Below, one piece after another: positions 8,413 to 16,834 of a stretch of 64,000 bases of DNA (position 1 is the first letter of the stretch; each line of letters begins with the position of its first letter). The translations under genes were made by a program, and so were the position numbers. The DNA is from Streptomyces coacervatus (GTDB taxonomy: Bacteria; Actinomycetota; Actinomycetes; Streptomycetales; Streptomycetaceae). The DNA is taken from the NCBI RefSeq assembly GCF_029223485.1, contig NZ_JARHTP010000016.1:124001-188000 (forward strand). The letters run 5' to 3'. Below the pieces are notes generated by a model that was not told where the DNA came from, did not search any database, and was given only the letters and a program-made list of their open reading frames with translations.

Positions 8413-10575
8413 TCAGAAGTTCAGCGGGAAGCGGCGCGGCTTGGTGCCGGTCGCCCGGGCGTAGGCGTTGGCGACGGCTCCGGAGGCGGCCGGAACGCCG
8501 AGTTCGCCGGCGCCGCCGGGCTCCCCCTTGGACGGCATGATGTGCGCCTCGAAGTGCAGCGGGGCGTTGCGCTGGCGGGCCCAGTGGAAGTCGCCGAAGC
8601 TGCCCTCGCGCACAGCCCCCCGGTCGATGTGCAGTCCGGCGCTCAGGACGGTGGAGATCCCGTCGATCGAGGTGCCCATGAGCTGCGCTTCAAGTCCGCG
8701 CGGGTTCACGGCGGTGCCGACGTCGGCCGCCATCACCACCTTGGTGACCCGGGGGTTCTTCGGGTCGCTGGCGTCGATCTCGGCCAGACAGGCCACGCAG
8801 GATCCGTACTCCTCGTGCACGGCGACACCCTGCCCGTGCCCGTCGGGCATCGCCCGGCCCCAGTTCCCGGCCTCGGCGACCTTGTCGAGTACGGCCTTGA
8901 CGGCCTTGCTCCGCAGCGTCGTACGGCGGAAGGCGACCGGGTCCTTGCCCAGGCTGCGCGCCACCTCGTCGACCATGATCTCCTGGGCGGTCCGGGTCGT
9001 CCCGGAGTCCACCGACCGCCAGGCGCCCAGCGGCATCGCAAGCTCGACCTGGCCCGAATCGCCGGACAGGCGGCCGAAGTTGTAGAGCCCGGAGTCGCTG
9101 GGGTGCGGGGCGGACACCGGTCGTACGAAGGAGGCCTGGTTCGCGGTGCCTTTCTTGCCGTACGACTCGCTGACCGAGGCCGTCGCGTGCGCGAAGGCGA
9201 CCACCCTTCCGTCCGCATGGCTGGCGCGGATCCGGTGGTGGCCGGCGGGACGCATCCTGCCGTGCCGGGTGTCGTCATTGCGGCTCCACATCAGCTTGAC
9301 CGGCCGCTTCGCCGCCTTCGAGATCAGGGCGGCCTCGATCGCGGCGTCGAAGTTCAGCCGCCGCCCGAACGAGCCGCCGCCGCGCAGCACATGGACCGTG
9401 ACCTCGGAGGCCGGCAGACCGGTCGCCGAGGCGATGCTGTCCCGGGCGTCCGTCGGTGTCTGGGAGGAGAACCAGATCTCGGCCCTGTGGGCGCGTACGT
9501 CCGCGATCGCGGTGAGCACCTCCATCGGGGCGTGGCTGACGAAGGCGAACTCGAACTCGCCCTCCACCTGCGTCGATCCACGCGGCGGGGAGCCCAGGTG
9601 CGGGACCGCGGCCTTCAGCCGGGAGCGGATCTGCGCGTCGGACAGCGAGGCCGACGGACCTGCCGCCCACTTGATCTTCAGGGCGTCGCGGGCGTTGAAG
9701 GCATGGTGGAAGGTCTCGGCCACCACGGCGACCCCGCCCGGCACCCGGACCACGGCGTGCACACCGGGCAGCGCGCGGGCCGCCCGCTCGTCGACCGAGA
9801 CGATCTTCCCGCCGAGCGTCGGCGGCCGGGCCACCACGGTCGGCTTGGCCCCGGCCACGGACAGATCCCCGGTGTACTTCGCCTTGCCGGTGACGATGTC
9901 CCGGGCGTCGATACGGGTCGCGGGCCGCCCGATCACCTTGTGTTCGGACGCCGGTTTGGGCTTGGCGGATACGGCCGTACGGCGGATCTTGGCGGCGCTC
10001 GCGCTGAGGGATCCGAAGGTGGCGGTGCGGCCGTCCGGGGCGATCACCATGGTGTTCCCGGTGCGCAGGCTCCAGGCGGGCAGGTGCCAGCGCCTGGCGG
10101 CGGCGGTGACCAGTCTGGCGCGGGCGGTGGCGGCCAGTTGGCAGGCCGGGCCGTACAGGGAGACGACCGAGTTCGAACCGCCGGTGTACTGGTTGCCCTT
10201 GGTCCGGGCGTCGGCAAGGGGGATGTCGACGTCGGCGAGCCGGGCGTCCAGCTCCTCGGCGATCATCATGGCGACGGCGGTGGTGATGCCCTGCCCGACC
10301 TCGACCCGAGGCAGCCGTACGACGATCCTGTTGGCCCGGGTGACCTCCAGGACGAGCATCTCGTCGTCGGCGCCGGTCACCAGCGCGTCGGACGGTCCGC
10401 GGGCGGGCTCGGTGCCCTGGGCCGGCGAGGTGTCGCAGGCGAGCGGGGCCGCGATGGTGAGCGTCGACGCGGCCAGGGAGTACACCATGAACCTGCGCCG
10501 GGACACCGCGTGCCGTGGGGCTCCTGCGTCCGGGGCCGGGCCGGTGCCGGCGGCGGAGGACTCGATGCCGTCCAA
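8413..10575 (-). CDS. Molybdopterin-binding subunit of a xanthine-oxidase-family hydroxylase (isoquinoline 1-oxidoreductase beta-like)
   Basis: The catalytic subunit, about 720 residues, of a molybdenum hydroxylase that would oxidise an N-heterocycle or aldehyde using water. An N-terminal twin-arginine signal (SRRRFM followed by a hydrophobic stretch) predicts export in folded form. Cofactor-binding segments include GGGSFGRR and the late GELGVPAASGA with the expected catalytic Glu. I chose a TTG start at 10575 because GAGGAG lies 7 bases upstream; an ATG at 10671 is possible, but the sequence between holds repeat elements that look regulatory. It forms a two-gene operon with the 2Fe-2S subunit. 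The substrate cannot be assigned. Confidence 0.85.
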   Translation of the reverse strand: MDGIESSAAGTGPAPDAGAPRHAVSRRRFMVYSLAASTLTIAAPLACDTSPAQGTEPARGPSDALVTGADDEMLVLEVTRANRIVVRLPRVEVGQGITTAVAMMIAEELDARLADVDIPLADARTKGNQYTGGSNSVVSLYGPACQLAATARARLVTAAARRWHLPAWSLRTGNTMVIAPDGRTATFGSLSASAAKIRRTAVSAKPKPASEHKVIGRPATRIDARDIVTGKAKYTGDLSVAGAKPTVVARPPTLGGKIVSVDERAARALPGVHAVVRVPGGVAVVAETFHHAFNARDALKIKWAAGPSASLSDAQIRSRLKAAVPHLGSPPRGSTQVEGEFEFAFVSHAPMEVLTAIADVRAHRAEIWFSSQTPTDARDSIASATGLPASEVTVHVLRGGGSFGRRLNFDAAIEAALISKAAKRPVKLMWSRNDDTRHGRMRPAGHHRIRASHADGRVVAFAHATASVSESYGKKGTANQASFVRPVSAPHPSDSGLYNFGRLSGDSGQVELAMPLGAWRSVDSGTTRTAQEIMVDEVARSLGKDPVAFRRTTLRSKAVKAVLDKVAEAGNWGRAMPDGHGQGVAVHEEYGSCVACLAEIDASDPKNPRVTKVVMAADVGTAVNPRGLEAQLMGTSIDGISTVLSAGLHIDRGAVREGSFGDFHWARQRNAPLHFEAHIMPSKGEPGGAGELGVPAASGAVANAYARATGTKPRRFPLNF

Positions 10576-10604
10576 GAGACACTCCTCGCGGGTTGCTCCG
10601 ACTG

Positions 10605-10629
10605 ATACCTCTGATACGTCAACAGGTAT
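10605..10629. promoter_or_regulatory. Inverted repeat upstream of the molybdenum hydroxylase operon
   Basis: Six-base arms ATACCT (10605-10610) and AGGTAT (10624-10629) flank 13 bases. On the minus strand a GTATCAG direct repeat and a TTGACG hexamer overlap it. It lies 30-54 bases upstream of the chosen TTG start, a plausible operator position. No cognate regulator is visible next door. Confidence 0.35.
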
Positions 10630-10793
10630 GAGGGGCCGGTCGGACTGTGGGTTGCCTGAGAGGCGTCGCACCGCCGTCCAGTTCCGGCCTGTCGCGCGCG
10701 GCCTGCTCTCCTGGGCCCCCGCTCGTCCGTAGGCTCTGGGTGCTGTCGAGGAGCGTGCGGTAGACGTCCCGTCCCCACAACCTACGGAGAACC

Positions 10794-12059
10794 ATGGCCG
10801 ACGCCAGCCCCCAGGCCCGTGCCGTCACACTGCTGGGCCGCCCCAAGCTGTGGCTCATGCCCACCGTCCTGACCGGACTGCTCGCCCTGCTGCTGGCCCT
10901 GCTCTACATGGGTGGCATCGTCAACCCGCAAGGTGCCCTGCACCATCTGCCCATCGCACTGGTCAACGGCGACACCGGCAAGCCGCCGGCCGGGCAGAAG
11001 CAGAACGCGGGCACGCAGATCGCCGCGGCCATCACCTCCGACACCTCCAACGACAAGGCCGAATGGCGCACCCTCAGCCTCGCCGAGGCAAAGGACGAGC
11101 TCGACTCCGGCAAGGTCTACGGCGCCCTGGTCATCCCCGCCGACTTCACCGCGTCCATCACCGCGCTCACCACGGCCGACGCCACCACACGGCCGACGAT
11201 GACAGTGCTCACCAACCCCGGCAAGGGCAGCCTCGGTTCCTCCCTCGCCAGCAAGATCACCACTACGGCGGCCCAGCAGGCCTCCCAGACGATCGGCAAA
11301 CAACTCACCGCTGCCGCGGGCACGCAGGCGAACTCGACCACCAAGCTGCTGCTCGCCGACCCGGTGAATGTCGTCACCCAGGTCGGCCACCCGATCGGCA
11401 GCCACAGCGGCCTCGGGCTGAGCGCCTTCTACTACACGCTGCTGCTCGTGCTGGCCGGCTTCATGGGCGGCAATGTCATCAGCAATGCCGTCGACACCTC
11501 CCTCGGCTACGCCGACACCGAGATCGGCCCCTTGCACACCCGCCGCCCCACCGTGCCGATCAGCCGCACCCAGACGCTGCTGCTGAACATGGTCATGACC
11601 GCGGGCATCACGGTCGTCAGCGTCTCCCTGATCATGCTCGCCACCATCACCATCCTGGGCATGGACGCCACCCACATCCCGCTGCTGTGGATCTACTCCT
11701 ACTGCGCCGCCCTTGCCGTCGGCCTGGGCGTGCAGGCCATCAACGCGGCCTTCGGCGGGGTCGGCCAGCTGGTGTCCATGTTCGTGTTCATCGTCCTGGG
11801 CCTGCCGTCCTCGGGCGCCACCGTGCCGCTCCAGGCCGTGCCCGGCTTCTACCGCTTTCTGTCCCACTTCGAGCCCATGCGCCAGCTCAGCGACGGTGTC
11901 CGCGCCATCCTCTACTTCGAGGCCCGCGGGGACGCCGGCCTGACCCGCTCCTGGATCATGATCGCGATCGGCGCGTCCCTGGCCCTGCTCTTCGGTTTCG
12001 CCATGACGCGGTACTACGACCGCAAGGGCCACAAACGCCTGACGCCCCAGCCCGCGTGA
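10794..12059 (+). CDS. DUF3533 / YhgE-Pip-like ABC-2 type membrane protein
   Basis: A 421-residue membrane protein with one N-terminal transmembrane helix (about 18-40), a soluble extracytoplasmic region (about 45-200) with the family-like segment LPIALVNGD and GALVIPADF, and a cluster of about five C-terminal helices. This topology is shared by the SNG1/DUF3533 and YhgE/Pip families, which belong to the ABC-2 permease superfamily and are linked to drug or lipid export. No ATPase gene is adjacent. It is divergent from the molybdenum hydroxylase operon and followed 14 bases later by a GNAT gene. The transported substrate is unknown. Confidence 0.75.
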   Translation: MADASPQARAVTLLGRPKLWLMPTVLTGLLALLLALLYMGGIVNPQGALHHLPIALVNGDTGKPPAGQKQNAGTQIAAAITSDTSNDKAEWRTLSLAEAKDELDSGKVYGALVIPADFTASITALTTADATTRPTMTVLTNPGKGSLGSSLASKITTTAAQQASQTIGKQLTAAAGTQANSTTKLLLADPVNVVTQVGHPIGSHSGLGLSAFYYTLLLVLAGFMGGNVISNAVDTSLGYADTEIGPLHTRRPTVPISRTQTLLLNMVMTAGITVVSVSLIMLATITILGMDATHIPLLWIYSYCAALAVGLGVQAINAAFGGVGQLVSMFVFIVLGLPSSGATVPLQAVPGFYRFLSHFEPMRQLSDGVRAILYFEARGDAGLTRSWIMIAIGASLALLFGFAMTRYYDRKGHKRLTPQPA

Positions 12060-12073
12060 GCGACCATGAGTCC

Positions 12074-12622
12074 ATGCCCGACGAACCCGGCCCGTGTGTC
12101 CGGCGGCGCACCGGCCGCGATCTCGACGCCTGCGTCCAGGTGCTTGCCGTGGTGCACGAGCACAGTGGCTACCCGGTCAACTGGCCCGAGAAGCCGACGG
12201 ATTGGCTGACCCCGCGCTCGCTGCTGGCGGCCTGGGTGGCCAAGCTCGACGGTCGTGTGGTCGGCCACGTCGGACTGTCCCGCGGCGGCAGGGGCGACGT
12301 GGCGCCCGGGCTGTGGGGCGCACGCGCGGGGGTCGGCGCCGAAGCCGCCGCTGTGGTGAGCCGGCTGTTCGTCTCCCCGGAGGCACGCGGACACGGCCTC
12401 GGTGCCGCGCTGATGGCCCGGGCCGTCGCGGAGGCGCACGGCCGCGGCCTGCACCCCGTGCTCGACGTCGTCGCCGCCTCCGACACGGCGGCGACCGCCC
12501 TGTACGAGCGGCTGGGCTGGGAGCTGCTGGACGTCGTCGAACAGCGCTGGTCGCCGGACCAGGTCGTGACCCTCCGCTGCTACGCGGCGCCAAGTGCGGC
12601 GCGGGCCTGTCCGGCGGGCTGA
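12074..12622 (+). CDS. GNAT-family N-acetyltransferase
   Basis: A 182-residue acetyltransferase. The acetyl-CoA-binding motif A is seen as SRLFVSPEARGHGLGAAL, followed by a motif B-like ALYERLGWE near the C-terminus. The ATG at 12074 lies 14 bases after the membrane protein stop, so the two are likely cotranscribed. The N-terminal half carries a WPEKPTDWL segment seen in many uncharacterised actinobacterial GNATs. The acceptor substrate is unknown; antibiotic, amine or protein acetylation are all possible. Confidence 0.82.
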   Translation: MPDEPGPCVRRRTGRDLDACVQVLAVVHEHSGYPVNWPEKPTDWLTPRSLLAAWVAKLDGRVVGHVGLSRGGRGDVAPGLWGARAGVGAEAAAVVSRLFVSPEARGHGLGAALMARAVAEAHGRGLHPVLDVVAASDTAATALYERLGWELLDVVEQRWSPDQVVTLRCYAAPSAARACPAG

Positions 12623-12677
12623 GCCGACCGCCAGGGATGCAACCCTCTCGCAACCTTGCCCGTGCTGCCCTGACCCC

Positions 12678-13037
12678 ATGTCCGAGGAGACCCCGCGCGT
12701 CGAACTCACCCCCGCGGCCGCCGACCTGTTGCGCCGTCTGCGCGCCACGCACGGCCCGCTGATGTTCCATCAGTCCGGCGGCTGCTGCGACGGCAGCGCG
12801 CCCATGTGCTACCCGGAGGGCGAGTTCCGCACCGGAGGCTCGGATGTGCTGCTCGCGGAGCTGCAGGTCGAGGGGGTGGCGGAGCCGGTGACGTTCTGGA
12901 TGTCGCGCAGCCAGTACGAGGCCTGGAGCCACACCCGGCTGATCGTGGACGTCGTAGCAGGCCGCGGCAGCGGTTTCTCGCTGGAGGCACCCGAGGGGGT
13001 GCGTTTTCTCACCCGTTCTCGCGTAGTCGGCCCATAG
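12678..13037 (+). CDS. DUF779 family protein
   Basis: A 119-residue protein with the family signature FHQSGGCCDGSAPMCYP near residue 34 and a second conserved block around VTFWMSRSQYEAW. DUF779 proteins are commonly encoded next to aldehyde dehydrogenases and have been proposed to assist them; no such partner is adjacent here. The paired Cys residues suggest metal or redox chemistry, which is inference. Start ATG at 12678, 55 bases after the GNAT stop. Confidence 0.85.
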   Translation: MSEETPRVELTPAAADLLRRLRATHGPLMFHQSGGCCDGSAPMCYPEGEFRTGGSDVLLAELQVEGVAEPVTFWMSRSQYEAWSHTRLIVDVVAGRGSGFSLEAPEGVRFLTRSRVVGP

Positions 13038-13068
13038 CCATCCCGCTGGCCACCGCGATCTGGTGCAC

Positions 13069-13110
13069 TTCCCCTGAGACCTGAGACATTTGACGATCCC
13101 TCAGGGGGAA
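13069..13110 (+). promoter_or_regulatory. Stem-loop overlapping the ribosome-binding site of the phosphodiester glycosidase gene
   Basis: TTCCCCTGAG (13069-13078) is complementary to CTCAGGGGGAA (13100-13110) apart from one extra G. The right arm contains the AGGGGGAA ribosome-binding sequence for the GTG start at 13113, so pairing would hide it. The 21-base loop holds a repeated CCTGAGA-type motif. Confidence 0.45.
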
Positions 13111-13112
13111 CT

Positions 13113-14393
13113 GTGACGCATCGTCAGAAGCGTTTCGCAGCAGGCAGATCCGACAGAACCATTCGGACGTCGGTCAGATCGGCACTGGCGTTTCTCACGG
13201 CATTCGGCGCGCTGGCCGGTGCAGCCCTGGTGGGGGCGGCACCGGCCAGCGGCCTGCCGGGCGGCACCGTGCCGGGCAGCACCACGCTCGCGCCGGGAGT
13301 CACCTACGCACAGTTCGACGTCCAGGGAGCCAAGGGCGTGACCCACGCCCATCTGCTCACCGTCGATCTGCGCAACACGCACGTACGCCTCGGCCTGCTC
13401 TATCCGGGGGCCGTGGCCGCACGGGCCGCCGTCTCCAGGATGGCCGACGCACAGGGCGCCGTCGCCGGCATCAACGGCGACTTCTTCAACATCTCCGAGG
13501 CGCAGCACCCGGGCGTCGAGGTGACGGGCTCCACCGACGGACCGGCGATCGTGAACGGGCACGTTCTGAAGTCGTCGGTGCCGGACGGACAGCGCTTCGG
13601 GCCGGAGCTGCCCCCGGGCACCACCACCCGGGACGTGCTCGGCGTGGGCGTCGACCGCAGGGCCCGGCTGGACAGCCTCGCCCTGGCCGGGTCGGTCCGC
13701 ACTCCGGCGGGACGGCTGCCGCTGGGCGGGCTCAACCAGTACGCGCTGCCGGAGGGTTCGGTCGGCGCCTTCACCTCCGACTGGGGCAGCGTCTCCCGGG
13801 TCCGCGCCACCTGCGGCACGGACACCGACCGGGCGGCCGACTGCAGCACGGACACCTACGAGGTGACGGTCCGCAAGGGCCGGGTCGTCGCCACGTCCGA
13901 CACACCGGGCAAGGGTGCCATCGCCGCGGGGACCACAGTGCTCGTCGGCCGGGAGGCGGGCGCGCAGCGGCTGCGGAAGTTCTTCAAGGGCGAGCCGGTG
14001 ACGGTGACGCACCGGCTGGTCTCCGCCACCTCCCGGAAGGCGTACAGCTTCGCGCTCGGCGGCTACCCCGTCCTGAAGGGCGGCCGGCCACTCTCGGGCC
14101 TCGACGACACGGCCGCGGCAGTGCGCACGGCCGTCGGCATCGCGAACGGCGGAAAGCGGCTGCTGCTCTTCGCGCTGGACGGTGCGCCCGCGTACCGCAA
14201 GGGTCTGACCATCTCCGAAGTGGCCACCACCATGCGGTCGTTGGGCTCGGTCGACGCCTTCAGTCTGGACGGCGGCGGATCGACGACCCTGGTCGCCCGC
14301 GTGCCCGGGGCGGCCACCGTCACCGTACGCAACCACCCGTCCGGCGACGCGGAACGACGGGTGCCGAACGGCATCGGGGTGTTCTCCACGTGA
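13113..14393 (+). CDS. Secreted phosphodiester glycosidase domain protein (NAGPA/DUF2233)
   Basis: A 426-residue exported protein. The basic N-terminus and hydrophobic stretch ending near ASGLPGG form a signal peptide. The catalytic domain shows the family motifs VAGINGDFFN (about residue 125) and FSLDGGGSTTLVAR near the C-terminus, characteristic of the enzyme family that removes N-acetylglucosamine from phosphodiesters. In Streptomyces such proteins are thought to act on cell-wall or extracellular glycans. The start is GTG at 13113 with AGGGGGAA just upstream. The ribosome site lies in a predicted hairpin, so translation may be structure-controlled. Confidence 0.88.
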   Translation: MTHRQKRFAAGRSDRTIRTSVRSALAFLTAFGALAGAALVGAAPASGLPGGTVPGSTTLAPGVTYAQFDVQGAKGVTHAHLLTVDLRNTHVRLGLLYPGAVAARAAVSRMADAQGAVAGINGDFFNISEAQHPGVEVTGSTDGPAIVNGHVLKSSVPDGQRFGPELPPGTTTRDVLGVGVDRRARLDSLALAGSVRTPAGRLPLGGLNQYALPEGSVGAFTSDWGSVSRVRATCGTDTDRAADCSTDTYEVTVRKGRVVATSDTPGKGAIAAGTTVLVGREAGAQRLRKFFKGEPVTVTHRLVSATSRKAYSFALGGYPVLKGGRPLSGLDDTAAAVRTAVGIANGGKRLLLFALDGAPAYRKGLTISEVATTMRSLGSVDAFSLDGGGSTTLVARVPGAATVTVRNHPSGDAERRVPNGIGVFST

Positions 14394-14420
14394 TGAAACG
14401 GCGTCGTGATCCACAGGCTC

Positions 14421-14615
14421 TTACGGCCTGAGACCGCTGACGATGCCCGCCGTCGCCGTGACGCCGCTGTGAATGGTGGGCGCGATGCTCGTGCCGGCCA
14501 GGTAGAAGCCGAGCAGCGCGCACACCAGGGCGTGGGAGATCTTCAGTCCGCCGTTGCGGGTGAAGATCACCGCCAGGATCAGCAGCAGCACCACCACTGA
14601 GATGGAAATCGCCAT
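14421..14615 (-). CDS. Small membrane protein, 64 residues
   Basis: A conserved-looking 64-residue protein with two hydrophobic segments: residues 3-18 (ISISVVVLLLILAVIF) and residues 29-45 around HALVCALLGFYLAG, then a short tail ending SGLRP. A near-perfect GGAGGAGG ribosome-binding site precedes the ATG at 14615, which strongly supports expression. I believe similar small proteins occur widely in Streptomyces, but I know no function. It lies 110 bases downstream of the phosphodiesterase gene on the same strand and is convergent with the phosphodiester glycosidase gene. Confidence 0.75.
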   Translation of the reverse strand: MAISISVVVLLLILAVIFTRNGGLKISHALVCALLGFYLAGTSIAPTIHSGVTATAGIVSGLRP

Positions 14616-14725
14616 TGTCAACCTCCTCCGCTGCGCCGCCACTTCCGGTTTGCGGCGTTCGGCCGTAAGTGTGGCGTAGCGGAGGGTTCGTCCGGGCGGC
14701 TGACCTGTACTCCGAACGTGTGGTT

Positions 14726-15589
14726 CTACGCCGCCCGGTGGGCGTCCAGGAACGCCTCGAGGCCGGCGAGGTCGTCGGTGTTGAAGTAGTCGACGCCGAC
14801 GGCGAGCAGTTCGGTCCACAGCGCGTCCCGGGCGGGGCCCGCCAGGTCGGGTGTGTTCCAGAAGCGCACTTTCTGCCCGCGGGCGTGAGCCTGGTCGAGG
14901 ATGCCGTGCAGCTTCTGCCGCTCGACGTCCGGGAAGGCGCCCTCGCCGAGCCAGGTGAAGTTGAGCTGCCAGTTGTCGCTGATCAGCGGGATGAAGGAGG
15001 CGGGCGCCGGGCTGCCCAGGTCGGTGAGCCGGCCGTCGTAGAAGGCCCGCCGTACGGTCTGGGCCTCCATGGGCGTACGGGCGGCGCGGTCGCCGGAGAT
15101 GACGTTGGTGACCGCTCCGGGGTGCACGCGGCCGTGGGCGTACGTCGTGAACAGGTGCGGGTAGCGCTGGAGATGGCGGTCGAGTTCGAGGTACGTCGAC
15201 GAGCCCTCGGTCTTGATGTCGATGAGCAGCTGGAGCGGCCTGCGGTAACCCCGGTACACACTGCCGTGGTTGGCCTTGACCAGGGCGGACAGCGGGTCGA
15301 GGTAGAGGGACTCCAGGGTGCGGGTCGGGTCCAGGTCGTCCACCGTGTGGCCGATGAGGAGCTGGTCGCCGACAAGGAAAATGTCGGCCTCGACGCTGCC
15401 GAAGCGGTGGTCGAGGGCATCGAAGAGAGGGCGCGGATGCTCGTAGTCGTTGTGGGCGTGGGCGTTCCACAACGGGCGGGGGCAGCGCGTCCGTTCCTCG
15501 GCGAAGGCGCTGCCGGCGGGCTGGGCGAGCACTGCCGCGAGCGTGGCGCCGAACGCGGTGAGGGCTCTGCGGCGGGTGATGAGGGCCAT
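14726..15589 (-). CDS. Secreted glycerophosphodiester phosphodiesterase-like protein
   Basis: A 287-residue exported enzyme of the PLC-like TIM-barrel superfamily. A twin-arginine-like signal (TRRRALTAFG then a hydrophobic run to SAFA) is followed by NAHAHNDYEHPRPLFDAL, the GDPD-type His-containing entry, then VEADIF with the acidic metal ligand. Members remove the head group of glycerophosphodiesters or related lipids. I chose the ATG at 15589 with GGGAGG upstream; an earlier in-frame ATG lacks such a site. The C-terminal FNTDDLAGLEAFL matches the end of many family members. Confidence 0.85.
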   Translation of the reverse strand: MALITRRRALTAFGATLAAVLAQPAGSAFAEERTRCPRPLWNAHAHNDYEHPRPLFDALDHRFGSVEADIFLVGDQLLIGHTVDDLDPTRTLESLYLDPLSALVKANHGSVYRGYRRPLQLLIDIKTEGSSTYLELDRHLQRYPHLFTTYAHGRVHPGAVTNVISGDRAARTPMEAQTVRRAFYDGRLTDLGSPAPASFIPLISDNWQLNFTWLGEGAFPDVERQKLHGILDQAHARGQKVRFWNTPDLAGPARDALWTELLAVGVDYFNTDDLAGLEAFLDAHRAA

Positions 15590-15720
15590 GTTCTGCCTCC
15601 CTGTGGGGCGGGTCGGAACCACAGGGAGTATCGGGCGGAAAGGCGCTCAATGGACCTGCACATGCCAGGAGTTGGCCGGACTGCCGCCGCCTGTTCATTA
15701 CTTCGGCGCAGGCACATGAA

Positions 15721-15748
15721 GAAGCCCGCCCCAGGTGGGGCGGGCTTC
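15721..15748. terminator. Perfect stem-loop terminator
   Basis: Two perfect 12-base arms, GAAGCCCGCCCC and GGGGCGGGCTTC, around the loop AGGT. It lies 13 bases past the stop of the acyl-CoA dehydrogenase operon on the minus strand and separates it from the phosphodiesterase gene. Confidence 0.75.
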
Positions 15749-15760
15749 ACCGGGTGACCG

Positions 15761-16834
15761 TCAGGGGGCCTGCAGGTCGACGAGTTCGGCCACTGCGGAC
15801 CGGTGGGCGCCGGCCGTGCCGTAGGCGATCGAGTCGGCCTTGGCCCGCTTGAGGTACAGGTGGATCGGGTGCTCCCAGGTCATGCCGATGCCGGCGTGCA
15901 GCTGGAGCGCCTCCTCGGCGGCGTGCACGGCAACCGGCGCCGCATAGGCCTGCGCCACGGCGACCGCGATCCCGGCGTCCTCACCCGTGGCGAGCGCGTC
16001 GGCCGCGTTGCGGGCGGCGGCCCGCAGGTTGACGACCTCCAGCCACAGCTGGGCGAGACGGTGCTTGAGCGCCTGGAAGCCGCCGACGGGCCGGTTGAAC
16101 TGCTTGCGTTCCTTCAGATAGCGCACGGTCTCCGTCAACGCCCAGTCGGCGAGCCCGAGTTGCTCGGAGGCGAGCAGCCCGGCGCCGGCCCGCAGGGCCC
16201 GCCGTACGGCGGGTGCGGCGTCACCGATCCGACGGGCGCCCGCCCCGTCGAGGGTGACGGTCGCGAGGGGCCGGGTGAGGTCGAGGGACACCTGCGGGGT
16301 GACGACGGCGTCGGCCGCGTCCACCGCGTACAGCCCGCCGTCCTCGGCCGGCACCAGCAGCACATCCGCGGCCGCCGCGTCCGCGATGCCGGTCAACTCC
16401 CCGTGCAGGGCGCCGTTCTCCAGTCGTACGGCGGGAAAGGCGGTGCCGGGGGCGCGGTGCAGCGCGACCGCGAGGGCGCCGATGGCCCGCCCGGAGGCCA
16501 GCCGCCCGAGCAGCTCCTCGTCACCGCACTCCAGCAGGGCCTCGGTGGCGACGACGGCACTGGTGAGATAAGGGACGGGAGCAACCGCTCGCCCCAACTC
16601 CTCCAGCACTACGGCGACTTCGCGATGAGTGGCACCCTGGCCTCCCTGCGCCTCGGGCACCAGCAGGCCCGCCAGGCCCATGCCGTCGGTGAGGGCCTTC
16701 CAGGCGGCGAGGTCGTGCGGGGCATCGGACTCGGTGCGGGCGATGACGCCGGGTGCGTCGCAGTGGTCGGCGAGGAGGTCCCGTACGGCGGACCGCAGTG
16801 CCTCTTCCTCCTCCGAGTACAGCAGGTCGGTCAT
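15761..16834 (-). CDS. Acyl-CoA dehydrogenase family protein (short partner)
   Basis: A 357-residue FAD-dependent acyl-CoA dehydrogenase homologue with N-terminal helical domain, middle beta domain and C-terminal helices (RYLKERKQFNRPVGGFQ, then the late GIGMTWEHPIHLYLKRAK). Paired short and long acyl-CoA dehydrogenases of this kind act as heteromers in actinobacteria, for example in steroid side-chain breakdown. The ATG at 16834 overlaps the stop of the preceding dehydrogenase as ATGA, so the two are coupled. The GMTWEHP segment marks it as the FadE-type beta partner. The substrate is unknown. Confidence 0.87.
   Translation of the reverse strand: MTDLLYSEEEEALRSAVRDLLADHCDAPGVIARTESDAPHDLAAWKALTDGMGLAGLLVPEAQGGQGATHREVAVVLEELGRAVAPVPYLTSAVVATEALLECGDEELLGRLASGRAIGALAVALHRAPGTAFPAVRLENGALHGELTGIADAAAADVLLVPAEDGGLYAVDAADAVVTPQVSLDLTRPLATVTLDGAGARRIGDAAPAVRRALRAGAGLLASEQLGLADWALTETVRYLKERKQFNRPVGGFQALKHRLAQLWLEVVNLRAAARNAADALATGEDAGIAVAVAQAYAAPVAVHAAEEALQLHAGIGMTWEHPIHLYLKRAKADSIAYGTAGAHRSAVAELVDLQAP

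Noticed and set aside
8134..10605. Long open frame antisense to the molybdenum hydroxylase genes
   Set aside because: Same artefact; it crosses two real genes and their junction and has no recognisable protein features.
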